DNA of 64,000 nucleotides from Cellvibrio zantedeschiae (GTDB lineage: Bacteria > Pseudomonadota > Gammaproteobacteria > Pseudomonadales > Cellvibrionaceae): the NCBI RefSeq assembly GCF_014652535.1, contig NZ_BMYZ01000001.1, positions 248,001 through 312,000 of the forward strand. The letters run 5' to 3'. Below, piece after piece: positions 18,277 through 26,665 of this stretch (positions within the stretch are counted from its first letter, which is position 1; each line of letters begins with the position of its first letter). The translations under genes and the position numbers were made by a program. The notes below the pieces were generated by a model. The model was not told the origin of the DNA and did not search any database. It saw only the letters and a list, made by a program, of their open reading frames with translations.

Positions 18277-18293
18277 AATAAAGTTTCGCAACC

Positions 18294-18845
18294 TCAACTC
18301 TGGGCTTGTAATGCTTTATGGCAATCTGCCAGTGCATTAGAAATATGTTTACGTACGACGGTTTCTGATAAGCCAACCTGACGAGCTATTTCTGCATAAG
18401 ATAATCCATCAAAGCGGCTCATCATCAGTAATTGCCGACGCTTTTGCGGCATTCCCCAGAGTGCTCGTGAAATAATCCCCAACCGCTGCTTGCCTTCAAC
18501 TTCTCGCTCGGGGCCAACAGCTTCAATAATTTCTGCGTCGTTATCTACAACCGATTGCGTGTAGCGATTTTGCACTTGATTGTGCCGCTTCAAATCAATC
18601 GCAATGTTGTAACTGGTGGTATATAAAAATGCACGCGGATTTTCAACCGAGAGCGGTGACTCCATTCCAACAAAACGCGCAAAGGCTGAATGCACTATGT
18701 CTTCAGCTTCACTGGATTTCACCCCACATTTATTCACAATGTAGCGGCACAGTTCTTCGCGATGTTGAAGATAGATATCACGCACATAATCTTCTTTATT
18801 ATCTGTGCTCACAATATCTGTCCGAAGGTTTTGTAATGGGCGCAT
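18294..18845 (-). CDS. ECF sigma factor, FecI-like
   Basis: This ECF sigma-70 factor of about 183 residues has region 2 (YLQHREELCRYIV, AEDIVHSAFARFV, RAFLYTTSYNIAIDLKRH) and region 4 (MPQKRRQLLMMSRFDGLSYAEIARQVGLSE). The ATG at 18845 is chosen; a TTG six codons upstream is an alternative, and neither has a strong ribosome site. It is followed directly by the FecR-like gene and is divergent from an STN-type TBDR 340 bases away, the usual three-component surface-signalling layout. Likely targets are the TBDRs on either side (inference). Confidence 0.88.
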   Translation of the reverse strand: MRPLQNLRTDIVSTDNKEDYVRDIYLQHREELCRYIVNKCGVKSSEAEDIVHSAFARFVGMESPLSVENPRAFLYTTSYNIAIDLKRHNQVQNRYTQSVVDNDAEIIEAVGPEREVEGKQRLGIISRALWGMPQKRRQLLMMSRFDGLSYAEIARQVGLSETVVRKHISNALADCHKALQAQS

Positions 18846-19184
18846 AGGCTGACTAGCGCTCAATAACAGCAGAGCAGGAGGCTAGCCGCTCTGGTGTGGT
18901 GTTGGATTCTGCTAAAGCATAGCGTGAATTCATGGTTAACGCCTATTTAACTGCCATTTGGTTCTTACTTATTGTTGATGCGCATGGTGTTTTTGCGGCT
19001 CATGTCCGGGAACAAAAAGCTATCCACCGACTAAGACGTATGAGCCTGCCGAATCCGCTCCCCTTGGTTAAATTATTTTTTGTAAACGGTTTCGAGTTTG
19101 GTTTGCGACCCAAGTCAACCTCTTATGGGGCGCGGCTTTCGACAGGGTGGTGTTTTTCCTATATAAATAGCCACCTTTTATGAA
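18846..19184. other. Divergent promoter region between sigma factor and STN-TBDR
   Basis: About 340 bases separate the two divergent genes. An 83-codon plus-strand frame fills most of it but has no ribosome site or family signature and is probably spurious. No NagR-type palindrome is present, in line with control by the sigma/anti-sigma pair. I could not identify an ECF promoter with confidence. Confidence 0.5.
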
Positions 19185-21998
19185 ATGGCTTCCATCTCCC
19201 TATTGCCTATGAAAAATGCGTGTGTCCGCACATTGTTAAAGCATGTCTTCCTGCTCGTGATGAGTTTGGGCAGCGTGTTTGCTGTGGGGGCTTATGGTCG
19301 AAATGAATCTGAGGCTGTCATTCAATTTGATATTCCTGCCCAGCCTTTGGATGCGGCTCTGTTAAATGTATCCGCACAAGCGAATGTGGATGTGCTGGTT
19401 TCCTCGACTTTGGTGACGCCTTATAAATCACCGGTAATTAAAGGTGAGATGACCTTGTCGAAAGCGTTAGATCAATTGCTGCAAGGCACTGCACTGACTT
19501 ATAAAATTAGTAAACAGCAACGCGTAACTATCTCGGCGATTAAAAAGCCCCAGCCTAAAACTTTGAGCGAAACTCCTAAAGCTGTAAAAGCGATAGAGGA
19601 GGTTATTGTCACCGCGACCAAGCGTGCTACTGATCTGCAAAAAACACCTATTGCGGTGACGGCGTTAAATCAGGCGAACCTTAATCAATATCAAGCCAAA
19701 GATATTCGCAACCTCACGGACGTTGTTCCCGGTTTGGAAATGACCAACACCGGTGAGCAATCTGCGCTTTTGGTACAGCTGCGCGGCATTGGCCAAACCA
19801 ATATCACTGAAATTGCAGATGGCCCCGTAGCCTTGCATATAGATGGTGTTTATTCCCCGCGCGCGCAGGGCGCCGCAACGCTGCTTTATGATCTCGACCG
19901 AATAGAAGTTTTGCGCGGCCCCCAGGGTACTTTGTTTGGGCGCAATGCAACGGCGGGGGGAATCAATATCCAAACTGAAAAGCCCAAGCTTGAAAGTGTG
20001 TCTGCTGAATTGGCAGTGACTCTGGGAAATTACGAACACGAAGCGCTTAAGGCGACGGTAAATATTCCAGTGACAGAAACCTGGGCCCTACGTTTTGCGG
20101 GCGCGCTTGATAAACACGATGCATATACCAAGCTCATCAATAATTACGCCGGTCTTGGGCCGCAATATCCCGCCACCGAAGCTGAATTAAATACTTATCA
20201 AAAAGCAGCCACCAATGCGCAAGGGCCAGATGCGGATGATCAGCGCGCGCTTCGCCTTTCCAGCTATTGGGAACCCACAGAAAATTTTCATTGGTTTGCC
20301 AGTCTTGAACATTATCTTGATCAAGGCACCAGTGTGACTGAGTTGGATCCAACTTTGGTTGCGCGCGGTATGCGTGTGACTGTGTCAGATACACCATCTT
20401 TTATTGACTTAACCAATAATACTTTTCGTTCGCGCATGGATTACACCTTTGCCAATGAACAAACGCTAAGTTACATCGCTGGCACCGCGGTTATGCGCCG
20501 CGAGCAGGGTTTTGATCAGGACATGGGGCGCAGTGGAAATTACGAACAACGCCGCACCGATAATTCGACCTTTCGCTTTCGCTCCCACGAGTTGCAATTA
20601 ATTAACAGCGATAAAGAGCATTTGCGCTGGATTGTGGGCGCATTTGCATCGCAAGAACGCAACGATATTGTTTATGCAATTGATCAGGCTGATGACGATG
20701 GCCACGGTGACCCCACAAAAACTACCAGTTTTATTAGCGATTTCGGCGGTGCTGCCACAGCAATTTTTGTGCAACCCGATCGACGTGTTGAATCTAAAGC
20801 TGCATTTGCACAAATCACTTACGATGTGAATGAACGCAATCGTTTCACCGCAGGTGTGCGTCATACCAGAGACACTAAGTCAGATGAAGGCGGGCGCAGT
20901 TTAAATTGTCGCGTAACGGGAATGGGCCCCTATCTCACTAATGATTCGATTGGTCATGGTGCGCCCAAGCCACATCAAATTTACGCAGACGCAGGAGCGC
21001 AAGCGGCAATTGCTGCAGGCTTGCCTTATGACGATGGTACTCATGTTGGTATTGGTGATCAGGTATGTTGGACACGGCAAGTTAATGATTATTCTGCAAC
21101 CTGGAAAAACACCAGCGGTTTATTGCGCTATGAATATGATGTGCACGCAGACGTTATGAGTTATGCATCAGTTGCGACAGGTTTTAAATCGGGTCACATT
21201 CAAGATCGCGGCAATGAAGCAAAACCGGAAGAAGTCATCAATTACGAATTGGGTTTGAAATCAACTTTGCTCGATGGAAATTTGCGTTTAAATGCAGCGC
21301 TCTATCAAGCTGATTACACTAATCTGCAATTTTCGGATCGCGATTTATTTGATACCAACGGCGATGGCGTGGTGGATCGCGTTACTAGCACTGTTGTGCG
21401 CAACGCCGCAGCGGCAACGGTAAAAGGGTTGGAAGTTGAAATCGATTGGGCGATCACCGGTAACGATTATGTTCATTTTGCTTCTGCTTTAATGAATGCG
21501 CGTTTCGATAATTTTCAAACGCCAGATACTTTATTTGGCAATTTATTTAATCCTTATGTAGATAGTGCAAGCGGGCGTGCGGCAAAAATAGTTGAGCTCT
21601 CAGGTAATGCTCCGGTGCGCGCGCCTGATTGGAAGTTTACTTTGGTGTATAAGCACGATTTTGAATTGAGTAGCGGTGTAGTTTCAGCACAAACCAAAGC
21701 CACTTTTTCGGATGAATATTTTTTAGATATCTATAACCGGACTAATTTAGCCGCCGAAATTTTTAAAAGTGCACCCAATGGTGCAAAAGATTTGGCAGTG
21801 CAAAAAGCATATCGCTCTTATGACATAAGTCTGCGTTATGAGTCCAATAATAATTGGGCGTTGGAAGGCTTTATTAAAAATGTGACTGATCAAAATATAA
21901 AAACCTCATCAGGCACTTTTATTACACCGGGTGGATTTGATGCGATTTTTTTGCCACCGCGCACCTTTGGTGTAACCTTGAGTTATCAGTTTAAATAA
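19185..21998 (+). CDS. TonB-dependent receptor with N-terminal STN signalling domain
   Basis: This outer-membrane transducer of about 937 residues has a signal peptide (core LLKHVFLLVMSLGSVFAVGA), a secretin/TonB N-terminal (STN) domain at about 47-97 (IQFDIPAQPLDAALLNVSAQ, LDQLLQGTALTYKI), a TonB box region (EEVIVTATKR), a plug (VALHIDGVYSPR, LRGPQGTLFGRNATAGGI) and a barrel ending in SYQFK. The STN domain contacts FecR-like proteins, so it is the likely sensor for the divergent sigma/anti-sigma pair. An ATG at 19209 is an alternative start that gives a shorter signal peptide. The plug is of the siderophore/xenosiderophore-like class, unlike the other two TBDRs of this locus. Confidence 0.88.
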   Translation: MASISLLPMKNACVRTLLKHVFLLVMSLGSVFAVGAYGRNESEAVIQFDIPAQPLDAALLNVSAQANVDVLVSSTLVTPYKSPVIKGEMTLSKALDQLLQGTALTYKISKQQRVTISAIKKPQPKTLSETPKAVKAIEEVIVTATKRATDLQKTPIAVTALNQANLNQYQAKDIRNLTDVVPGLEMTNTGEQSALLVQLRGIGQTNITEIADGPVALHIDGVYSPRAQGAATLLYDLDRIEVLRGPQGTLFGRNATAGGINIQTEKPKLESVSAELAVTLGNYEHEALKATVNIPVTETWALRFAGALDKHDAYTKLINNYAGLGPQYPATEAELNTYQKAATNAQGPDADDQRALRLSSYWEPTENFHWFASLEHYLDQGTSVTELDPTLVARGMRVTVSDTPSFIDLTNNTFRSRMDYTFANEQTLSYIAGTAVMRREQGFDQDMGRSGNYEQRRTDNSTFRFRSHELQLINSDKEHLRWIVGAFASQERNDIVYAIDQADDDGHGDPTKTTSFISDFGGAATAIFVQPDRRVESKAAFAQITYDVNERNRFTAGVRHTRDTKSDEGGRSLNCRVTGMGPYLTNDSIGHGAPKPHQIYADAGAQAAIAAGLPYDDGTHVGIGDQVCWTRQVNDYSATWKNTSGLLRYEYDVHADVMSYASVATGFKSGHIQDRGNEAKPEEVINYELGLKSTLLDGNLRLNAALYQADYTNLQFSDRDLFDTNGDGVVDRVTSTVVRNAAAATVKGLEVEIDWAITGNDYVHFASALMNARFDNFQTPDTLFGNLFNPYVDSASGRAAKIVELSGNAPVRAPDWKFTLVYKHDFELSSGVVSAQTKATFSDEYFLDIYNRTNLAAEIFKSAPNGAKDLAVQKAYRSYDISLRYESNNNWALEGFIKNVTDQNIKTSSGTFITPGGFDAIFLPPRTFGVTLSYQFK

Positions 21999-22026
21999 TT
22001 TATTGCTCAAGCTTCATTGCAGTTAT

Positions 22027-22057
22027 AAAAAAGCCCATTCTTTTTAGGGAATGGGCT
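22027..22057 (-). terminator. Intrinsic terminator of the nagB-II-nagA operon
   Basis: A 9-bp stem (agcccattc/gaatgggct) is followed on the minus strand by six T residues. It lies 34 bases past the nagA stop and ends the operon. The convergent TBDR ends 29 bases away on the other side. Confidence 0.88.
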
Positions 22058-22090
22058 AACGCTAAGACTACTGGAGAATTGCGGATTTAT

Positions 22091-23227
22091 TTACACTTCG
22101 CTGCCGTTTATCCAGCTGCGAACTAATTTGAAATTGTCATCAATTAAAATCATGCTGGCCTTATAGCCAACTTTAATTGCACCTAAAGAATTTTCGCCCA
22201 TCATGGCTGCAGGATACTGGCTTGCCATTCGAATAGCTTCATCCAAATCGATTCCTACCATTTCTACCGTATTTTTTACCGCCGCGAGCATATCCAAATC
22301 TGAGCCAGCGAGCGTGCCTGTAGCGGTGGAGAGTTTTCCATCTTTACACTGGATTAGCTCACCATTGAGCATAAAATTTTTATCAGTTGCGCCTACGCTT
22401 GGCATGGCATCGGTCACCAGTACCATTTTTCCTGGCGCCTTGGCTTGATGCGCTACTTTTAAACTTGCCGGGTGAACGTGGAAACCATCCACGATAATTC
22501 CGCACCAGGAATTTTTATCTTCCAATATGGCGCCGACCATTCCAGGCTCACGGCTGGTGAAAGGTGTCATAGCATTAAATAAATGCGTGAAGCTGCTAAC
22601 GCCAGCGGCTAAAGCAGTTTTGGTTTGCGCGTAATTCGCTGCACTGTGACCTGCCGCAACTACAACACCTGCGTTAACAAAACGTTTAATCATTTCTGGT
22701 GTTGTTAATTCGGGTGCAATTGTAATGAGAGTTTTGCCAACTTTTAATGAGGTTAATAGTTCAAACGCAGCTTCATCAATAATTTTAAACTTTGAAGCAT
22801 CGTGAACGCCTTTGCGTTCCGGATTTAAAAATGGGCCTTCCAAATGAATACCCAATACCCCCGGGACTTTTTCTGCAATCGCTTGGTTAACCGCTTCAAT
22901 GGCTTTCGCAACTACCGATAAGTCATCGCTAATTAATGTTGGATAAAAACCTGTAGTGCCAAACTGGCGATGTGCTTGCCCGATAGCGCGTATGGTTTCT
23001 ACCGTAGGCGCATCATTAAATAAGGCGCCGCCGCCGCCATTGACTTGAGTATCAATTAAACCGGGAATTAATCGCTGGCCTTGTAAATCAATTTTTTCAT
23101 TTACAACAGCGGGCAAATTATTGATATCGCAGATAGCAACAATTTCTTCGGCATCAATAATCACTGCTTGATTTGTTAACCAGGTATTCCCAGTAAATAT
23201 TAAGCCATTGACGAGGGCGATAGTCAT
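22091..23227 (-). CDS. nagA: N-acetylglucosamine-6-phosphate deacetylase
   Basis: This 378-residue amidohydrolase-fold enzyme converts GlcNAc-6-phosphate to glucosamine-6-phosphate and acetate. Visible motifs are the opening PGLIDTQVNGGGG, the metal-binding HLEGPF, AAGHS, FTHLFNAM, DGFHVHP and the catalytic aspartate in LVTDAM. Length is normal for NagA. Its ATG shares one base with the stop codon of nagB-II, so the two are translationally coupled. The substrate comes from NagK; the product goes to NagB-II. Confidence 0.95.
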   Translation of the reverse strand: MTIALVNGLIFTGNTWLTNQAVIIDAEEIVAICDINNLPAVVNEKIDLQGQRLIPGLIDTQVNGGGGALFNDAPTVETIRAIGQAHRQFGTTGFYPTLISDDLSVVAKAIEAVNQAIAEKVPGVLGIHLEGPFLNPERKGVHDASKFKIIDEAAFELLTSLKVGKTLITIAPELTTPEMIKRFVNAGVVVAAGHSAANYAQTKTALAAGVSSFTHLFNAMTPFTSREPGMVGAILEDKNSWCGIIVDGFHVHPASLKVAHQAKAPGKMVLVTDAMPSVGATDKNFMLNGELIQCKDGKLSTATGTLAGSDLDMLAAVKNTVEMVGIDLDEAIRMASQYPAAMMGENSLGAIKVGYKASMILIDDNFKLVRSWINGSEV

Positions 23228-24279
23228 TAAACAGTCTCCGTGACCTTGCGTAAGTGCGGTGGTTCGTCGGGATTGTAACCGCGTGCAATGGATAATGCGT
23301 TAGCCATACGATAAAAACTTTGTACGGCAAGCAATGGCGCAATGATGGAAGGAACATTGGTGACAACGGGTAAACAATCGTCTCCAGACACATTTTCGCT
23401 CGCAATCATCATGGCGGCTTTGCGTGCACGGAAATCTTGAATCAATGAATCCATACCGCTGAATGCCTGATCTTGTTGCGTAAACAAGAGCACCGGAAAA
23501 TCTTCTTTTACGATTGCCATAGGGCCATGTTTTACTTCAGCAGCACTAAAAGCTTCCGCATGTAAGCCGCAAGTTTCTTTCAGTTTTAACGCTGCTTCTT
23601 GCGCAGTGCCGAAACCGACGCCGCGGCCAATCACAAATAAATTGGTGGCTGTTTGAAGTGTTTTTACGGCGGGTGACCAATCTTTTTCCCATGCTTGCGC
23701 TAAGGCTGTTGGCAAATTGGTTACTGCGTTTTTCAGTTCTGCATTGTCGCTCCACACGGATACTAAATGTAAAACCGCGCCGAGGGTCGCCAAATAAGAT
23801 TTAGTGGCTGCCACACTTTTTTCTGCGCCGGCTTGCAGTGGAATAACAATATCGGCAAGTTGCGCGAGAGGGGAGTCTTCTACGTTTACGAAGGCCAAGG
23901 TTAGTGCCCCGGCTGATTTTGCCTGGTTAACGCTTGCCAATAAATCCGGGCTTTTCCCCGATTGGGAAATAGCAACGTACAACATGCCGTTTAATTTTGG
24001 TTGCGCGAGATATACGGAAGTGATTGAAGGCGCTGCCGATGCAGTCACTAATCCCAATTGCGTTTCAAACAAATATTTTGCATAGGTCGCTGCATGATCT
24101 GAGCTGCCGCGTGCGCAAGTCACTATAGCCACAGGTGCGAAGGTTTTCAGGCGTGCGACAGCCTCTTCAATGCGGCTTTTGTTCAATAGCTGTTGCTGCG
24201 CAATAACGCTGGAAGCGGAAGCTGCTTCCTGAAACATCAATGTTTGTTCGGGTTGTAAGTTGAGGCTGGATGACGACAT
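23227..24279 (-). CDS. nagB-II: Glucosamine-6-phosphate deaminase, SIS-domain type (NagB-II)
   Basis: This 350-residue protein has two SIS sugar-phosphate isomerase domains and no glutaminase domain, so it is the NagB-II alternative to classical NagB, converting glucosamine-6-phosphate to fructose-6-phosphate and ammonia. Motifs include CARGSSDHAATYAKY and AISQSGKSPDLLA in the first domain, and VIGRGVGFGTAQEAALKLKE and AEVKHGP in the second. The ATG has a ggag site six bases upstream. It is the first gene of the nagB-II-nagA operon with a NagR-type palindrome 45 bases upstream. Confidence 0.93.
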   Translation of the reverse strand: MSSSSLNLQPEQTLMFQEAASASSVIAQQQLLNKSRIEEAVARLKTFAPVAIVTCARGSSDHAATYAKYLFETQLGLVTASAAPSITSVYLAQPKLNGMLYVAISQSGKSPDLLASVNQAKSAGALTLAFVNVEDSPLAQLADIVIPLQAGAEKSVAATKSYLATLGAVLHLVSVWSDNAELKNAVTNLPTALAQAWEKDWSPAVKTLQTATNLFVIGRGVGFGTAQEAALKLKETCGLHAEAFSAAEVKHGPMAIVKEDFPVLLFTQQDQAFSGMDSLIQDFRARKAAMMIASENVSGDDCLPVVTNVPSIIAPLLAVQSFYRMANALSIARGYNPDEPPHLRKVTETV

Positions 24280-24323
24280 GGATGCTCCGCAGGAAAAGTA
24301 CTTTGTTTCTATTTGCTTTTTGA

Positions 24324-24335
24324 GACAACGTTGTC
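24324..24335. promoter_or_regulatory. NagR-type operator at nagB-II
   Basis: Perfect gacaacgttgtc palindrome 45 bases upstream of the nagB-II start, identical to the sites at 540, 576 and 5998. On the minus strand a TTTACA-N17-CACAAT candidate promoter lies just upstream, so here the operator would sit immediately after the -10 box. That promoter call is weaker than the other two. Confidence 0.83.
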
Positions 24336-24451
24336 ATTGTGGACTGACTTGATTCGCTTGTAAAGTGAATTGCCACATTTTTTACAGGCAGCTTGGAATA
24401 ATGGCGGTGTACACCCACTAAAAATAATAGTGAGTGTCATTTCGGTGGGAG

Positions 24452-25477
24452 TTAGCCCTTACGGTTGGATACCGGGCAGGTAGAGTCCCGCACGATCAGT
24501 TCTGGATAAAAACCTTCGCTCTCTACGCTCTTTTCGCCATTTTTCATGACTTCTATCAGCAAGCTGGTCGCGTGCTGGGCGATGGTGCGAATAGGTTGCT
24601 GCGCAGTGGTCAGGTTTGGCCAGGCTTGGCGAGAGAAGGGTGAATCCTCAAAGCCGACAATCGACAGCTGTTGTGGAACTTCAACGCCTTGGATGCGTGC
24701 TGCAAACAGGGTACCTGCTGCAATTTCATCGTTACAAGCGAAAACAGCAGTAGGTTTGCTGGCACCATTCAATAATTGACGGGTGCGTTTTACGCCGGAT
24801 TCAAACGAGTATTCGCCGCCAATAATTAATTTCTTATCCAGCGTAATTTTGTTGTCTTTGAGCGCAGCTTTGTAGCCTTCCATACGTTCCGTACTGGATT
24901 TATGCGCCTCATCGCCGCCCAGGAACGCGATAGCTTTATGGCCAAGATCAATCAGGTATTGGGTAATTTTATAGGCGGCAGTACGGTCATCAATAAAGAC
25001 GCATGGCGATATGGTATCGGGCGGATTTGCGCCTGACAAAATGCGCACATATTTGAGTTTGCGTTTATTGAGCGCGCTCAAAACATCGGGCATTTCCGAT
25101 ACTGGCGGCGTAAGTACCAGGCCGCCTACACGACTGCGGTCTACCATGCCGATGATTTCATCAATGATGGTTTTGGATTTTGCATCACAAGGGTGGATCA
25201 CCAATTCATACCCTTGGCGATGGCACTCTCCCAAAATACCCCGTTGCATATCAATTACATAATTGCTGTTGGGGTTGTCATAAATAAAACCAATAGATGA
25301 GGCTGTACCACGCAGTAACCGGGCCGAAAGATTCGGTTGGTAATTAAGCTCTTTAACGGCCTTCATGACCTTATTTTGCAGGTCTTGCCCGACAGTGCCT
25401 TCTTTATTAATGACGCGCGAAACAGTTTTAAATGAAACTCCGGCGAGCTTGGCGACATCTTTGATAGTGGCTTTCAT
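24452..25477 (-). CDS. nagR: LacI-family repressor, probable NagR
   Basis: This 341-residue protein has a LacI-type helix-turn-helix at the N-terminus (IKDVAKLAGVSFKTVSRVIN), a hinge-helix segment (NLSARLLRG) and a periplasmic-binding-protein-like sugar-binding domain. It lies directly upstream of nagB-II-nagA on the same strand, and four copies of one LacI-type palindrome lie before GlcNAc genes in this window, so it is the best candidate regulator. The effector is unknown; GlcNAc-6-phosphate or glucosamine-6-phosphate is plausible. There is no palindrome in front of its own gene, which argues against autoregulation by this site. Confidence 0.88.
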   Translation of the reverse strand: MKATIKDVAKLAGVSFKTVSRVINKEGTVGQDLQNKVMKAVKELNYQPNLSARLLRGTASSIGFIYDNPNSNYVIDMQRGILGECHRQGYELVIHPCDAKSKTIIDEIIGMVDRSRVGGLVLTPPVSEMPDVLSALNKRKLKYVRILSGANPPDTISPCVFIDDRTAAYKITQYLIDLGHKAIAFLGGDEAHKSSTERMEGYKAALKDNKITLDKKLIIGGEYSFESGVKRTRQLLNGASKPTAVFACNDEIAAGTLFAARIQGVEVPQQLSIVGFEDSPFSRQAWPNLTTAQQPIRTIAQHATSLLIEVMKNGEKSVESEGFYPELIVRDSTCPVSNRKG

Positions 25478-25652
25478 AGATAATTACTTGTATAGGTAGT
25501 AGCTCTCATTAATAGCAGCTTCATTGTTTTTTGTAATGTCGATCCAGTGGCATGCAAGGGTATTAAATTGCGCAAGGTAATGTAAAGCGTTTTGCTCTCA
25601 GCTACACTGAATGTTAACGTCGGTCAGTTCCAATAAAAATGAGGTGTCAAAC

Positions 25653-26501
25653 GTGATAAGTCTAAAAACGCTTGGTTTGAGTTTTTTACTGAGTTCCCTC
25701 TTTGTTACTTCCCTGGCACATGCTCAACCCACCCTGGAAAAATTGTGGTTGGCCGAAGGTTTGAATATTCCCGAATCAGTATTGGTCTACCGCAACGGTA
25801 AGACGAATTTTTTATTTGTTTCACAGATTAATGGCGACGCCAGTACAGTGGACGGCAATGGCAGTATTGCCAGATTAACCCTGGACGGCGAAGTGGACGA
25901 ACCCAACTGGGTAACTGGATTGAACGCCCCCAAAGGTATGGGAGTTTTTGAGGGTAAGTTGTACGTATCCGATATCAACGAGATTGTTGTTATTGACATA
26001 AAATCCGCCCAAATTGAAAAGCGTTTGGTTGTTCCAGGAGCAGTCTTCCTGAACGATATTGCGATTGATGCAAAGGGTACGCTTTATGTGTCGGATACCA
26101 GAACCAATAAGGTTCATCGTTATGAAAAAGGTTTGCTGGATGACTATTTGGTTAAAGTAGAAAGCGCCAATGGACTTAAAGTGATTGGTCCAAATCTGGT
26201 GGTAGGTGCAGGTACGCACTTGTATTTGGTCGATAAGAGCAAAAACCGCTTACAAATTGCCGCGGGCTTTGCGCAGGGTATCGACGGTATTGAATCCATT
26301 GGCAAAGGTGATTTTCTGGTTTCCTGCTGGGCAGGTTTACTTTATTACGTTCATCTCAACGGTAAAATGGATTTATTAATCGACAGCCAGAAGGAGGGTA
26401 TTAATACCGCTGATATTGGTTTTGATAGTCAAACCCAAACTGTTTTTGTGCCCAACTTTGCAAAAAACTCCGTAACTGCCTACAAAGTTGTTACTAACTA
26501 A
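25653..26501 (+). CDS. Secreted SMP-30/NHL-like beta-propeller protein
   Basis: This protein of about 282 residues has a signal peptide (LGLSFLLSSLFVTSLAHA, cleaved before QPTLEK) and beta-propeller blades: GLNAPKGMGVFEGKLYVSD, FLNDIAIDAKGTLYVSDTRTN and GLKVIGPNLVVGAG. That is the pattern of SMP-30/gluconolactonase-like proteins. I chose the GTG at 25653 because gagg lies nine bases upstream; an ATG 14 codons earlier has no ribosome site. It is probably periplasmic. No substrate can be read from the sequence. It is divergent from nagR. Confidence 0.75.
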   Translation: MISLKTLGLSFLLSSLFVTSLAHAQPTLEKLWLAEGLNIPESVLVYRNGKTNFLFVSQINGDASTVDGNGSIARLTLDGEVDEPNWVTGLNAPKGMGVFEGKLYVSDINEIVVIDIKSAQIEKRLVVPGAVFLNDIAIDAKGTLYVSDTRTNKVHRYEKGLLDDYLVKVESANGLKVIGPNLVVGAGTHLYLVDKSKNRLQIAAGFAQGIDGIESIGKGDFLVSCWAGLLYYVHLNGKMDLLIDSQKEGINTADIGFDSQTQTVFVPNFAKNSVTAYKVVTN

Positions 26502-26665
26502 TCTTTAAGCCGTTCAAAGGGATTTGATCGATTGAATTCAAAGCTATAAATTTAAAAGCTACAACTAAAAAGTTTAGAAGGGAGACTGAGCTCTATTCAT
26601 AAAAATACTGTTCCAATGGATCCTGAACGCAACATCCGTAGGAACACGAAAAGGGGTGCGGTTGA

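Noticed and set aside
18932-19183. 83-codon frame in the divergent region between sigma factor and STN receptor
   Set aside because: No ribosome site, no recognisable family, and it would cover the promoter region of two divergent genes.
24417-24451. Possible terminator between nagR and nagB-II
   Set aside because: The cactcact/agtgggtg stem has a mismatch and no T-run on the minus strand.
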